A DNA stretch of 64,000 bases from Cinclus cinclus (Eukaryota > Chordata > Aves > Passeriformes > Cinclidae): NCBI RefSeq assembly GCF_963662255.1, contig NC_085048.1, positions 98,530,729 to 98,594,728 of the forward strand, in the 5' to 3' direction. The position numbers and the translations under genes were made by a program. Position 1 is the stretch's first letter; each line of letters starts with the position of its first letter. Under the pieces are notes generated by a model. It was not told the origin of the DNA. It was given only the letters and a program-made list of their open reading frames with translations, and ran no database searches. Shown here one piece after another: positions 38,837 to 49,565 of this stretch.

Positions 38837-39077
38837 CGTGTCCACCTCGCAAGGAAGCCGGTGACCTGTAGATAGCGATAGGCACTGAATGATGTTTGCT
38901 GCTGCCGTGGAAGTGGTGAATGTGATGAGCGCCCAAACTGGAGGCGCCCCACGCCACCCCAAGGAGGCCGCTGAGAGTGAGCGGGACTATCCAGAGCAGG
39001 GCCAAGCGGCCGCCGGCGCTGCTGCTGCCGCTGCTGGGGGGTCCCGGCTCCGGGCTGCCCCTAAGGAGCCCCCCCAT
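38837..39077 (-). CDS. NRXN1: Neurexin-1-beta first coding exon (signal peptide and beta-specific N-terminus)
   Basis: This is the start of beta-neurexin-1, a presynaptic adhesion protein that binds neuroligins, LRRTMs and cerebellins across the synapse. The exon encodes 80 codons plus one base. Residues 1-23 are a Gly/Ser/Pro-rich leader, about 24-44 a hydrophobic signal segment ([20 protein letters not shown]), 51-57 the histidine-rich HHIHHFH, and 58-80 the stretch running through [13 protein letters not shown] to SLRGGH. This matches the known beta-specific N-terminus almost exactly from the signal segment on; the Gly/Ser-rich leader is the variable part. The start is the first in-frame ATG after an in-frame TAG at 39234-39236, and it has A at -3 and G at +4. 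The exon ends in phase 1 at CACG followed by GTGGGT. The LNS domain, stalk and membrane segment are in exons beyond the left edge, so the CDS here is partial. Identity is very secure; the exact start is slightly less so (see findings). Confidence 0.96.
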
Positions 39078-39300
39078 CCTCCGGTGCTCGGCGAGCCGGC
39101 CCGCGGCGTCCTCGGGAGGAGCAGCAGCCACAGCAACGGAGGCAAACTTTGGGCAGAGGCGCTCGCACACTCGCACACGGCGCTGGCTGCAGCTCACGGC
39201 ACCAGGCGAGCCATCTCTTCCCTTTGAGAAAGCCTATGAGGATCCTTTTCTCCAGGTCTTCTTCTACCCAAAACAATCCGAGACATAGTCAGAGAATCCA
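39078..39300 (-). other. NRXN1: Proximal 5' leader of NRXN1-beta (extent unknown)
   Basis: This is CpG-rich sequence directly upstream of the beta ATG. The reading frame of the exon stays open back to a TAG at 39234-39236 with no ATG between. The codons just before the start read Glu-His-Arg-Arg, and they line up with the first four codons of the mammalian protein (Met-Tyr-Gln-Arg), so the homology runs past the start used here. The transcription start cannot be placed from sequence, and the right-hand limit given is arbitrary. Confidence 0.6.
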
Positions 39301-39615
39301 GGCAGTTTAGAGCCTTCGCAAAGAGGTGGAAGTGGGGAAAAGCCCCGCGCCCAAACAATCGTTAGTTTCAGCTTTCCCGGGGCTGGTGCTCATTAACAAT
39401 ACTCCACAGTTGCAAGGTCTACGAGAAAGCCAAGCATTCCCCCATCCTCAGTAATCCACAGTGTAGCCAATCATGCCACATTTCTGCTAAGAAAGAGAAA
39501 AGGGGATGCCACTCCATCAGCCAGCGTTGGGAAAGCAGAGAAAAATCAAACTGCTGCTCTTCCCTCCATTCATCTCCAAACTGGTGAGCCCTCACCGAGC
39601 GAGCTCTCTCCCGGC

Positions 39616-39664
39616 GCGCACACACACTCACACTCGCCAACACACACTCACACACTCGCACACG
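39616..39664. repeat. CA / CTCACA-rich simple repeat in the beta upstream region
   Basis: An imperfect repeat of CACACACTCA-type units interrupted by CTCGC, about 540 bp upstream of the beta ATG. On the sense strand it is TG/TGAG-rich. Confidence 0.85.
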
Positions 39665-39995
39665 CCGCCAGACAATAATCAGGCTGCTCCACCGGCAGTC
39701 TCAGTGGTCTGGCTATTGACTGTAATACCCGAGGATGTTTTCAGGGAGAATAGTGCACCCTTATGAGAGAAGCTGGGAAAAAAATAAAAATAAAAATAAG
39801 CATGCTTGCGAGGAGCAGGGCTATGCAAATCTGCAGTCTCCGAACAGCAAATCGCTGAGGCTTGGATGCAATGCAGAGGACGAGCCTATGTTAAAGAGGG
39901 AGGCTGAGTTCAGCTCCCACACAGTCGCGCTGCCTTCTCCTCAGCCTTTCGGGAGCCGCTCACTTCCAGAACGCGGCTTGGGCGGTGTGGAGGGG

Positions 39996-40078
39996 ACACA
40001 CTCACACACTCAAACACACACACACACACACACACACACATACTCACTCACACACTCAAACACACACACACTCACACG
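39996..40078. repeat. (CA)n microsatellite with CTCACA / CTCAAACA variants
   Basis: A pure CA core of roughly 30 bases (about 40012-40040) is flanked on both sides by CTCACACACTCAAACA-like units. It is probably length-polymorphic and lies in the CpG island about 0.9-1.0 kb upstream of the beta ATG. A plus-strand open frame through it encodes only His-Thr repeats and is not a gene. Confidence 0.9.
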
Positions 40079-40265
40079 CCTCTCCTCCCCACCCGCGCCG
40101 CGGAGTCAGCAGCACGGCAGGAGCATTTCCCCTCCTCCGATAGTTAGGAGGTGTCAGTGTCTTGAAAACCCACTTTCATCCTGAAAAGAACGATTTCGGG
40201 GTCTTTTAATTGGCCTAAACTTCGTCCATCAGTTGCTTCCCTCCGTCTATTCGGGCACAGGCTGT

Positions 40266-40282
40266 GATTATCCGGTAATTAC
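40266..40282. promoter_or_regulatory. Candidate homeodomain/GATA-like motif cluster
   Basis: The sequence GATTATCCGGTAATTAC holds the palindrome GTAATTAC (a TAATTA-type homeodomain core) next to TTATC, the reverse of GATAA. A further TTAATTG lies 55 bases to the left. It stands out as an AT-rich patch in a GC-rich island. No function is shown; this is a motif-level guess. Confidence 0.3.
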
Positions 40283-40740
40283 ACGCACGGCGCCGAACAA
40301 AGAGTTACCGGGATTTTCTCCGGTACTACTCAACTACCGCACCTCGGCCGCCCACCGCAGCCGCAAACTGGGCTGAAAAAAAAAAAAATCCTTTCTGGGC
40401 TGAGCTCCCCCGTTCTCCCGCAGCTGCAGGGCGGCGCCGGCGGCTCCCGCATCGCCACCCGTGTGCGGGGCCCCGCCGCGGCGCTCGCCCCACGCCTACC
40501 CCCGAAACAGGGCGAAGGGGCTACCCTCCACCACCATCACACCCGCACAGACACACACACAGAGCCGAGGGTGCCAGGGGAGTCGATGTCACGTTTAAAA
40601 GCCAAGGGTCGGCGTTCTAAGGGCCAACCTATCACCCGCCCCGCGGCGGGTCCTGCGCCCCCCGGAGCCGAGCGCGGAGGCGCACCCGCTGCAGTACCGC
40701 ACCTGGGCACAGCAGGGTGTGCGAGCCGCACACTCCCAGC

Positions 40741-40774
40741 CCTCCCCTCCCCTCCCCTCCCCTCCCTCCCCCGC
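40741..40774 (-). repeat. C-rich tract, G-quadruplex-prone on the NRXN1 sense strand
   Basis: The plus strand reads as repeated CCCCT units ending CCCTCCCCCGC. The gene's sense strand therefore has at least six runs of three to five G separated by single A residues, a classic G-quadruplex pattern. It lies about 1.66 kb upstream of the beta ATG, inside the CpG island. Whether it is transcribed is unknown. Confidence 0.85.
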
Positions 40775-40880
40775 TTCCAGCCTGCCGTAGATCTTGTGCC
40801 ATGCCTTCAGCAGCATGAGATCATGGGTGCGGGGTGCGGATGCGTGAAAGCGAGAGGGCGAGCGGTGGGCGTGAGAAAGG

Positions 40881-40926
40881 GTTTGTTTTTGTTTTTTGGT
40901 TTTTTATATATATATATATGTATACA
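40881..40926. repeat. T-rich then (TA)n simple repeat
   Basis: GTTTG/TTTT-rich sequence passes into an alternating TATATATATATATGTATA run within the CpG island. It looks like simple sequence rather than a placed TATA box. Confidence 0.8.
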
Positions 40927-41430
40927 CATTTCGCGTTAATTTAAACGAAAACCGCTGCAATTCGCCGAGGCGCCGGTTCCCGCGGGTGCGAAGGGAAGTC
41001 ACAACCTTTGCTCAGCTGCGTAGGCTGAGGAACGAGGAAGGCGTTTCGCCCCGGCTCCGCTCAGCCCAGGGAGGATCGCTCCCACGGCGAAAGAAACGGG
41101 GTCACACACACGGACCCGGGGCCGCACACAGTGACGAGAGCACCCCGAACCCCCGGAGCAGAGCCGGGCAAGCGGCAGCTCCTGTTCTCCCCGCCCCGGG
41201 GCCCGTGCTGGTAACATCCCCGCCGTCGCATCGCAGCCTCTCCAAGCGCCCAAAGTTTTGCCCAGACGCCGAGGTAAATTATAACAAAGCCTTAAAGGAA
41301 AAGCAGCACTGCCCGAGCCCTTCTGTGGAAAGGCAGACACGTACCCCGAAGGAAACCCGCACCCGGCCTGGCCCGGGGGAGCGGCCCTGCGAGACGGGGG
41401 CCGCCCTGTAACACCCCCGGCTCGCCAGGA

Positions 41431-43052
41431 GAAAATACAGCCTAGGAGAAAGTCAGTGACTTTCCCAACCTGTCTCCAAAAGCCTCCGTGTGAAAGAATA
41501 CCAATTTTCCAAACTATCAGCTTTCAACTGTCATGCACTGTCACCTCCTAAAAAAATAAAAGACAATACCTCTCTAAGTTTCGGAGTTTGGGAAAGAAGG
41601 GGAAAAAAAGATACGAAACCTTAAAGAAACGTCAGCCTGGATTTGACAGCTCTCATAAAATTAAACCTCCTGATATATGTTTCCTGTTCTTGGAAGTAAT
41701 GTGTGTTAGAAATTTCATCCATAAATACCACAAGGTCTTCTATCAATCGACTCAGGAAACAAAATATTTCAGTCAGTGCAACCAGTTTCTCATTAAACTG
41801 TTCACATGTTGCTGCCGTTTTAGAAACAGGCAGTAGTTGACTGTTCTTAATGATTCCAGACATCCTACAGACAAGGAACTTAAAATTGTTATCACTCCTC
41901 TGAAATAGGAAGCTGGTATTGCCAACCATGTAACGATACAGTTGGCAACGCAGTTGTACAGATAAAATTTCACTTGGCAAGTCCCATCAAGACTAGCTCT
42001 GCTCGGCTGTGCTGTTTTAAGGCCGCCATGGGAGCCGAATTGTGCTACCTTACAGTGGGAGCTTCCCTGTTGGCACCCAGGAAAGCATGGCTCCATCCTC
42101 ACTGGGGGATTCCCCATTAGGTGTAACCTCCCTCCCTAGAGAGGCTTTCCACAGATCCCTCCCAGCCCTTTGGTTGAAGACCCACTTTGGTGTGGATTCA
42201 GAAGAACTTTGTGGAAGCACTCTGTTGTTGGGTATCTTCATAGTTTGAGTACCTTAATCTAAATTCTTGCTCCATCTACTGTGCCAGGGAGGCCTAAAGT
42301 GCTTAAAAAACAAGGACAAATGAATAAAATGTTTAGGTACTTCCGAGGTACTTCATTTAATATTTCACTGAAGATAAAAGGGGGTTTTAAGTGCTCTGCT
42401 TTATTAAATATGTACTATTTATGCAGTGCACATACACTACTGCCACTAAAGTTTCTAGTTTCAATCTGTGCCTGGAGACTACTTAGTGAAGTTTTTTTCC
42501 CATCAGATAGATTATAATAGGTAATTTTTAGGTGCTACATTATTATATTGAACATTACTTAGACACTGTTAAATTAATGGATTATTTTGCTGCTGTGCAT
42601 CCAAACCAAGAGTTGAGTATACAGAGGCCAAATCTTCACAAAACTATTTGGGCATCTAACTTAAGTAAGATATTTACTTTACTTAACTTTTCTTAAGTAA
42701 GAGTTGTGCCCTATTAAAGTGTGAATGGGGTGACTGCCCTCTAAGTAGGCATCTCTGGATCTGGTAATGTGATCAGCACCTTGGGTGTAGCAAATCTAAT
42801 TTTAACATTTGACATTTTTTTCTGGCTCTGCACTCTGAACCACAAACAAGAGAGGACTATCCATGTTTCATGGGGGAGAAAGGTGATCTAATGCAGTGCA
42901 AGGGTGAGAAATGGGAGAGAATTACTTTGCAGAAAATATTAAAAGATTAAAAATTAAAAGAATACCAGGAAAGTGAAGAAGGAAGTGTGTATGAAAGCAA
43001 GATGGAGACAGGAAGGCCAAAGAGGGACATTCTAGTAAAACCCTCTCTTGCT

Positions 43053-43055
<3 letters not shown>
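41431..43055. other. Unique intronic sequence upstream of the CpG island
   Basis: Overlapping minus-strand open frames at 41621-42117 were inspected. The 119-codon frame begins at a TTG, not an ATG, and shows no recognised domain. No repeat family seen. Confidence 0.5.

Positions 43056-43087
<32 letters not shown>
43056..43087. repeat. T32 homopolymer
   Basis: Thirty-two T residues followed by CAG. On the gene's sense strand this is a poly(A) run preceded about 20 bases upstream by CATAAA. It could be the tail of a small retrocopy, but no body is recognisable. Confidence 0.9.
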
Positions 43088-43209
43088 CAGCAAGCTACTA
43101 ACACTTCTTTATGATTTGAAGCAAATCCTGGTAGTCTGACACTTGTACCTTTTGCATGTTTTGATGTAAAGAAGGTTGTAGGTGAGTGTCAGTCTCTTTC
43201 CTCAAGTAG

Positions 43210-43717
43210 CAAGTGATAGAACAAGAAGAAATGGCCTCAAGTCATGACAGGGAAAGTTTAGATTGGATATCTGGGAAAGTTTCTACAAGTGTTGTCAGCA
43301 TTGGAACAGGCTGCACAGGGGGAACAGGCTGTCCAGGGAAGTGGTGAATTAATCATTCCTGGAAGTATTTAAAAGATCTGTAGAGATTCAGATCAGATAT
43401 TGGGAAGAAATTCTTTACTGTCAGGCTGGTGAGGCACCAGAACAGTTTGCCCAGAGAAGCTGTTAATGCCCCATTCCTGGAAGTGTTCAAAGCCAGGCTG
43501 GATGGAGCTCTGAGAAGCCTGGTCTAGTGGAAGGTGTACCTGAGCATGGCAGGGGTGATGGAATGAGAACATATTTAAAGTCCCTTTCAACCCAATCCAT
43601 TCCATGTTTCTATGTGGCACTTAGGGACATGATTCAGTGGCCTTGACAGTGCTAGGTTAATGGTTACCTTAGAGGTCTTCTCCAACCTAAATGTTCCCAT
43701 GATTCTGTGATTCTGTT
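43210..43717 (+). mobile_element. CR1 fragment interrupted by a second CR1 (outer copy)
   Basis: The outer element runs from GTGATAGAACAAGAAGAAAT through GATTGGATATC and GGAACAGGCTG to AAAAGATCTGTAGA at 43384. It resumes at TGTGGCACTTAGGGACATG (43613) and ends CCAACCTAAATGTTCCCATG then ATTCTGTGATTCTG. Joined across the break, the two halves read as the usual CR1 order at that point. It has no coding capacity. Confidence 0.88.
43385..43612 (+). mobile_element. Nested CR1 3' fragment (inner copy)
   Basis: About 228 bp of a second CR1 in the same direction: ATTGGGAAGAAATTCTTTAC, GTGAGGCACCAGAACAG, GAAGTGTTCAAAGCCAGGCT, CCTGGTCTAGTGGAAGGTGT and CCCTTTCAACCCAATCCATT, ending CCATGTTTCTA. It belongs to a different CR1 subfamily from the outer copy, whose terminus is CCAACCTAAATG. 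It must be younger than the outer copy. Confidence 0.88.
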
Positions 43718-46481
43718 TAAAAAGTTTAATTGGGTGTTTGGCAGTTGGAGTTAGGCTTTTTAATGACAAATAAGTTAAAGGCTTCTGCAAGTAAACAGTA
43801 TGAAAACCAAAGGTAAGCAGCATTTCTTAAAATGCTTGCCTTTTTACCCCCTGCTGACATAAGAGCATGAGTTTTTTGTTAGCTGAGGACTAACTGAAAT
43901 TGAAATAACCTGGTTTTAATCCCCAAGGACATAGAATTGTACTTCCAACACAATTAACATGCTGGTATCACTCTGTGAAAGTTCACTCAAAGAATGAAGG
44001 AGTGGTGCACAAGAAAGCAATGAAATGTTTGCGTAAACAAATAAATGTTCCACTGCAGGCATAGTAAATAAAATGTGAAGATGAACTCTAGTGTTCACAA
44101 GATAGTTTTTAGTATCTCAAGCACTTAGCTCAGTGAAATTAGTCCCCTTTAACTCTTATTCTGTGTAGGTCACATTGGTAGTAGATGTGACTTTTAATCA
44201 AGGTATTTCCACCAAATGAGCTCTGTAGGCTCCAGTAGGCTCCAGTAGCAAAATTGAGCAAAAATATCCTTATTGTAAGAACACGTCTTTCCCTAATTTG
44301 TTCTAGTGTCATTATGCTCCTAATGCTCCTAAAGAAAATTTATACAAACCAAAAATGTACTCCCATGAGTATAGTTTTCATTACTTCCTCAAATAAAATC
44401 AGATACTTCTTGCTGGTATGACCATATCTCTCTGCAACAGTATAGATAGATCAGCTAAGATGGACAACTTCAGCAACACCAGCAAAACTGAAGTGCAGAC
44501 CATGCCTTAGGCCAGCAGAAGTTGTCAGTTAAATTCAGGGCTCCTGTTGGTTAAGTGCCACCTTATGCAACCAAGCTCCTCTGGCCACCTCTAGTTAATC
44601 CTGAACTTAGTGTTCAACATCCACTCTTAAATTCCTGAATCTTAAGTGCTGTTCAGCAAAATAATAAGAAAAAAACAACCAAAAAAAAATCCCCAACCCA
44701 AAACACCTCCACAAATCTGTATTTGTATAACAGGAATACTATGCAATTAACTGTGGAGAACTTCAACATACCACCAAAGTTTTACCTTACAGATTTTCCC
44801 CACTACTAGGCTTGGACTCTCCCTTAATTTGAAAGTACATGGACATTCTGTGATTACAATTATACAGACCAGAATTTATGTTTATCCAGCCTGCAGACAG
44901 AGGCTTAGAGAAGAAAACAGTCAAGCTGATGTTTCCTCTTTCCACTACAAACACTGCTGAACTTAATGACTTATACGCTGTATCTCCCTGTACTTTTACT
45001 GATGCCCTGTAACAGTGGAGGAGGTAACTTTCCTCTTCTAAACAACAGAGAATGTTCCTTTCAAAAGCGAGTTAATTGCAAGATGCTGAACTAAGGCCTG
45101 TCATTCATGTCCAGTTTGTATCCGAACCCTACATAACCTAGGAGAGAAATTGTTTACTTTATGCCAATAAACTTTATCATATGGACTGCTTGAAGACTTA
45201 GAAGGTAAAAAATACGATCCTAGGGGAATGAATGAAGTATTTGTGCAGCTACAAGACACACAGAAATTCAAAATGTTGGTAATCATGTGAGAAAGGGGAG
45301 CTCTACAAAGGAAATACTTAGGCTGCTTTCTCTGTAATGTAGCTATTCTCTCTCTAGGCATAGTTCAAAACAAATCCTGATACAGTTAATAAGTCTTTCT
45401 GTCCATCCAGACAGGCTTAAATCTTCATAATAAATGTTTCTTGACTCTGTGTGTATACAGTAATCTCTTTCTCTCTATTCCTTGCTGTCAAAATCAAGCT
45501 GATTTTAATTTTGTTTCATTTCACTGAAGACATGCACATAAGCCAAGTCTTTTTAATTTAGAACAGAAGGGGCTTGTGGAGAACATTTTGCACTGGGGAA
45601 TTTTGACTTTGAGGAGAAGGTTCCTCTTTGAAATAACCCTTGCTGGTCCAGAAGTCATTGGGGCACTTTGCCAAATTTGTCTATCCTTACATAAATTAGG
45701 CCCAGGTCGAGCTGGCTTGAAGAGGATGGCTCAGAACCCACTGGGGCACTGGGGGTTGGCTTTTGGTGGCTCTCAGTGCTGTAATGCCACTTAATGTCTT
45801 TTTTTTTTTTTTAGTTTAGTTTAACTTGGCAAAAAGTTTTCTAACGCTTTGTGTAGCCTCCCCCTTTGACTCCAATCTAAAGCCAAAGGAAATAAGGCCA
45901 AGTCCACCTGTATGTACATAGAGACATTTAGGAGATTTGTAGTCCTGTAGCAAACATTCTCTGGGTTCCCACATGAGTGGTTAATTCTATGGGCAGTTAG
46001 GCTGCTGCTGCAGAACCTGCAAAAGTCCCTCTGACTTTTCCCAGTGCTGCTGCAGGAACTGGCACTGTATTGCCACAGAAAAGAGAGATCCCTGATATAG
46101 CTTGAATGCTACTGATTTGAATTTCTCAGCAGATACTCCAGCTAGGGACAAAAAGCAAGGCACCACAAAAATAGCTTGTAAATTAGTCATCAAGAAGTTT
46201 GATGACAAATGCCACTAACAGAACCCAGTATTCTACTCTTTTGCATCCAGTAAAAGCATATGAAGCATATGCAAAACTTATTTGTTGAGAAAGGCCTCCA
46301 GAAATAGGAAAAGTGTGTGTAATACAGGGTTGTTTGCAGCCCTTGATATAGTTTACCATGCACAATAAATGAGATATTAAATGCCATGTCAAGGAAAGCT
46401 CACAACAGACTGAGTGCAGCAGCCATAAAATGAGCCACAAAATAGGGAAGTTGAATTTAAAGACCTGGCAAGGCCAAGTTG

Positions 46482-46573
46482 ATTTTTTTTTAAATTTTGT
46501 TTTGTTGGTGTTGTTTGGTTGGTTGTGGTTTGTTTTTTTTTTTTTTTTTTTGTTTTTTTTTTTTTTTTTTTTG
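46482..46573. repeat. T-rich low-complexity tract
   Basis: Long T runs with TTG/GGTTG interruptions; low-complexity DNA. Confidence 0.9.
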
Positions 46574-48548
46574 TAGGAAGCCCACTGGTAGCCAACAGAG
46601 CCTTAAATGGTGTTTGGGGAACACTAAAGTCAGAACTGCATTTTTAAGCAGAGTTTCCTGACAGTATTTCTAAGATATCACTCATTATGACTTATGAACA
46701 TCACACAACACCCGTCACTTTTCTGGATCAAGAAGGAGATATATAGTGAAGTTCCACCTCCTGCCTTCCTTGAACATATTAGTGGCAAAGAAAGGGATAA
46801 GATGCAGCCATCTACTTTTTGTCCAGTGCAATACATTGCTTCAGACTCCAGACAGCAGTAGTGCTACAATTCAGCTGTAGAAGAAACTGAATTTAAAAAG
46901 CAGAGTTGCTAGGAGATGACTTTAACTTTTGGCAGTCGTAAGTTGAAAGTGCTCAAATACTTATTTAGCTTTAAGCTTCTTTCTTTCTTCTTTTTCTTTC
47001 CCCCAGAAACAGTGTCACCGTTGTGCAGAACACATTTGTAACGCCAAGAAAATTTCCTATAGCTGAGTTATGAACCTCTGAACATACAGGTTTAAAATGA
47101 AAATGCTGACATAATCTTAAATGTAGTGGCACAAATACTGCCACTACAATAATCCTTGTAATCTAATATATTAGCCCTAGGGGGATGGAGACTGAATTGC
47201 TGGTCTCAGAAGCCTTTCTGAGGCTCAATTCAAATTGCACAATTATTCTACATCCTTCAAGTTCTTTAAAATACATTTCAGATGCAGTATTGTGCATTCC
47301 AAAACATATTTCTTCAGAGATTGATTTGACTTTTTTTTTTTCTACTTTAAAGAGATATATGACCTTGGAGGCATGTGAAAAATCATTAATCAAGTTTAGA
47401 CTGTGTAACACTCTTTTGTGTGTGAAAGAGTACTTTTTTTTCTAGATTCCCTCAGTTATGTTGCCAAGGTGATTCCCCCAGAGAGCCATGTGTTTATCTT
47501 GACAGGTGTTAGTGAGATCTGGGGAATCTCAGTGGAATTGTTACTGGTTGCTTTGAGGTACAGTAGAAAACATTAAGTCTGCAAACTAATGAACTTACAT
47601 TCTAAATAAAATAAACCACAGAGTAAGTTGGATTAATTTACTAATGCCATTCTAATGAAGTTTTTATTTGGCGTATGGTGTGGTCTTGCTACTTTCCTCA
47701 TATAGCTAGCACAAGCTAAAACTCAAAATGAAAGGTACATGTAGCTCTTCTGTGAGATACCAGTCTCAAAAACTTGCAATCACAATTATATTCAGACTGC
47801 TATTTTACTGGCATAACCTCTGATTATGGTTCACAAGACTAAACAAATTTAAAAAAAAAGACAACAATCATATTAAAAAAGGAAACAAGAGACACCACTG
47901 GTAGGAAAAAAGAAAAACACTTCTACTGCTGTTCCTAGGGGAGAATTTAAAACCACTGCTGGTAACTTACAATTACACTAAAATCCATTCTGTCACCTGT
48001 CCCAGCAATGTCAGGGAATCATTAATTAAGTACTGTAACTTCCAAAGCTAAATAATCATTCCTTAGTTAGAGTCCATTTGTGTTTTCCAGCACTGAGCTG
48101 TAATACACTAGATTTTTATAGTGCATATTAGAAGCAGTAAAACAATAGGTGTTTTCAACAAAAAAGAATTGGTCTTAAGCAAGGTGAAACAAAATACCAT
48201 AATTTTCAGACAGCTATGCCTTTTACTTCTAATTGCCATTTTCTTTCTCTCTGTATATGTACAAGATCAGATCACAAGAAAGAAAACATTCCTTAGCAAC
48301 ATTCATCTTCTGGGACCATGCTGCTGAATTTAGGTATAAAACCATAATGACATCTCAAAGAATAGCAATAGCTCATATACTTCAGCTTTGATATACTACT
48401 TCAAATCCTTAATCTCCTCTTTTCAGATTTCCACATAAAGTTTTACTCTGGTTCCATATTTGCAAATGCCCATTTGAGACAAAAACAACTTTTCATACCC
48501 AGGCTCTCTCCTCCCTTTATTTACTTCAACAACAAATTAGCAGCCAAA

Positions 48549-48590
48549 TTTTTCTCTTTTTCTTTTTTTTTTTTTTAATTTTTTTTTTTT
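48549..48590. repeat. T-rich tract
   Basis: Two T runs of 12 or more separated by AA or C. Confidence 0.85.
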
Positions 48591-49199
48591 CAAGGATAAG
48601 AAAATAGATATGGTAAAAACAGAGTGAGAACACAAGAACACTAGTTTTTCTTTCCTTCAGCACCAGCAGCCAGAAACAGTATGAAAGCAATGGATCATGA
48701 AGAAAAGCAATTTCCTACTTCAGGGATTAAGCAATACTCTCTTTTGTAATGTTAAATGAAAGTTTTAGTTATTTTTTTCCAAGTAATACTGATTTTTTTT
48801 CCCCAACGTAAATAAATGTGCACTGGAGAAGCTTCAGTACTCTCAAACACATCTAGCCAATCAATAACACAGATAAAACCCTTTGTGTTATGCTTCTTTC
48901 ATCAGGCCTATTGATAGGGCAAGAAAAATTAAGCTACTACAGAAGCCAAAGGTAATTAACTTAATGAGAGAGAAAATCTGATAATATATACATTCCATTC
49001 TTTTCTTAAGGACAAACATAGGGGATTAATATATAGGAAATAGACTTTTGGGGAAGCATTCAAATAGGGACAACTATCTGTGTTTTACTGATCCATCTCT
49101 CCTCCAGTGAATTACCTGTTGCAATGACTGAAGGCTAGACCATCAGGTGAGGTACCGCACCCTCCTGAAAATATGATCCTACAATCCTGTTCAGTAGTA

Positions 49200-49565
49200 T
49201 GGAAAATATGGAACTTCTATAACCTGCATCTGCCCCAGTTTTTCAAAGTGCAACCTTGGACAAATCACTACAAAGCATTTTCCAATTAATGGCTGACTTG
49301 CAAGCTGGGTGATTATGCCTAGTCCCAACAATAAAGGGTATTCGCATGAGTTAGGCTTGGTGGAATTACACCCTTCACACCAGTGCTGAAAGGTTCCAAG
49401 GCTTTAATCATCCATCATGGAACACTATAGGATTAAGTCTTCTCCACCTGCAATTTTTTTATCTATAAAGCTCTACCAAGAATATTCAGTGCGACTTTAA
49501 AACCAATGCTCTGTTTAAAGCACTTTGAGATCACTTCCTGATGAATGCCACTGTTTGTAATAATT
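49200..49565 (+). mobile_element. Possible ancient SINE remnant (MIR/CORE-like)
   Basis: Weak matches in the expected order: GCAACCTTGGACAAATCACT resembles the MIR-type ACCTTGGGCAAGTCACTT, ATCTATAAAG resembles the ATCTGTAAAATG block, and AAAGCACTTTGAGATCAC is like the tail of ancient amniote SINE/LINE families. The pieces are degraded and the family is uncertain. Confidence 0.35.

Larger units (their letters stand above)
38200..41430 (-). promoter_or_regulatory. NRXN1: CpG island and candidate NRXN1-beta promoter
   Basis: CpG dinucleotides and GC content rise abruptly near 38.2 kb and fall back to the AT-rich background near 41.4 kb; the rest of the window is CpG-poor. The densest part (38.29-38.84 kb) is the start of the intron just after the beta exon. 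The island covers the exon and about 2.3 kb upstream of the ATG, as expected for an internal neuronal promoter. It contains GC-box-like motifs (for example GGGGGCGG near 38361), a C-rich tract at 40741-40774 and CA-rich tracts at 39616-39664 and 39996-40078. No convincing TATA box was found at a known start site. Long open frames on both strands here are a by-product of the low stop-codon density. Confidence 0.85.
43718..49199. other. Unique intronic sequence with T-rich tracts
   Basis: AT-rich sequence. It holds a T/G-rich low-complexity tract at 46482-46573, a T11-T12 run near 45800, T-rich sequence at 48549-48590 and an 11-bp duplication (TAGGCTCCAG) near 44226-44248. No exon or recognised transposon body. 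Confidence 0.5.

Noticed and set aside
38359..38871. Plus-strand open frame of 170 codons across the beta exon
   Set aside because: It is antisense to the recognised NRXN1 exon, Pro/Gly/Arg/Ala-rich, and explained by GC-rich DNA lacking stop codons.
39735..40184. Plus-strand 149-codon frame upstream of the beta exon
   Set aside because: It runs through the CA repeats as His-Thr repeats and has no domain; low-complexity artefact.
40900..40925. TATATATA run as TATA box
   Set aside because: It is a dinucleotide repeat, about 1.8 kb from the ATG, with no evidence of a start site next to it.
40463..41411. Overlapping plus-strand open frames of 158 and 171 codons in the CpG island
   Set aside because: Basic, Pro/Arg-rich composition from CpG-rich DNA; no family match and no splice or expression evidence.
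41621..42117. Two overlapping minus-strand open frames upstream of NRXN1-beta
   Set aside because: The 119-codon frame starts at TTG rather than ATG and neither shows a recognised domain; possible alternative exon not supported.
43056..43090. Polypyrimidine run followed by CAG resembling a 3' splice site
   Set aside because: It is on the plus strand, opposite to NRXN1, and is a T32 homopolymer.
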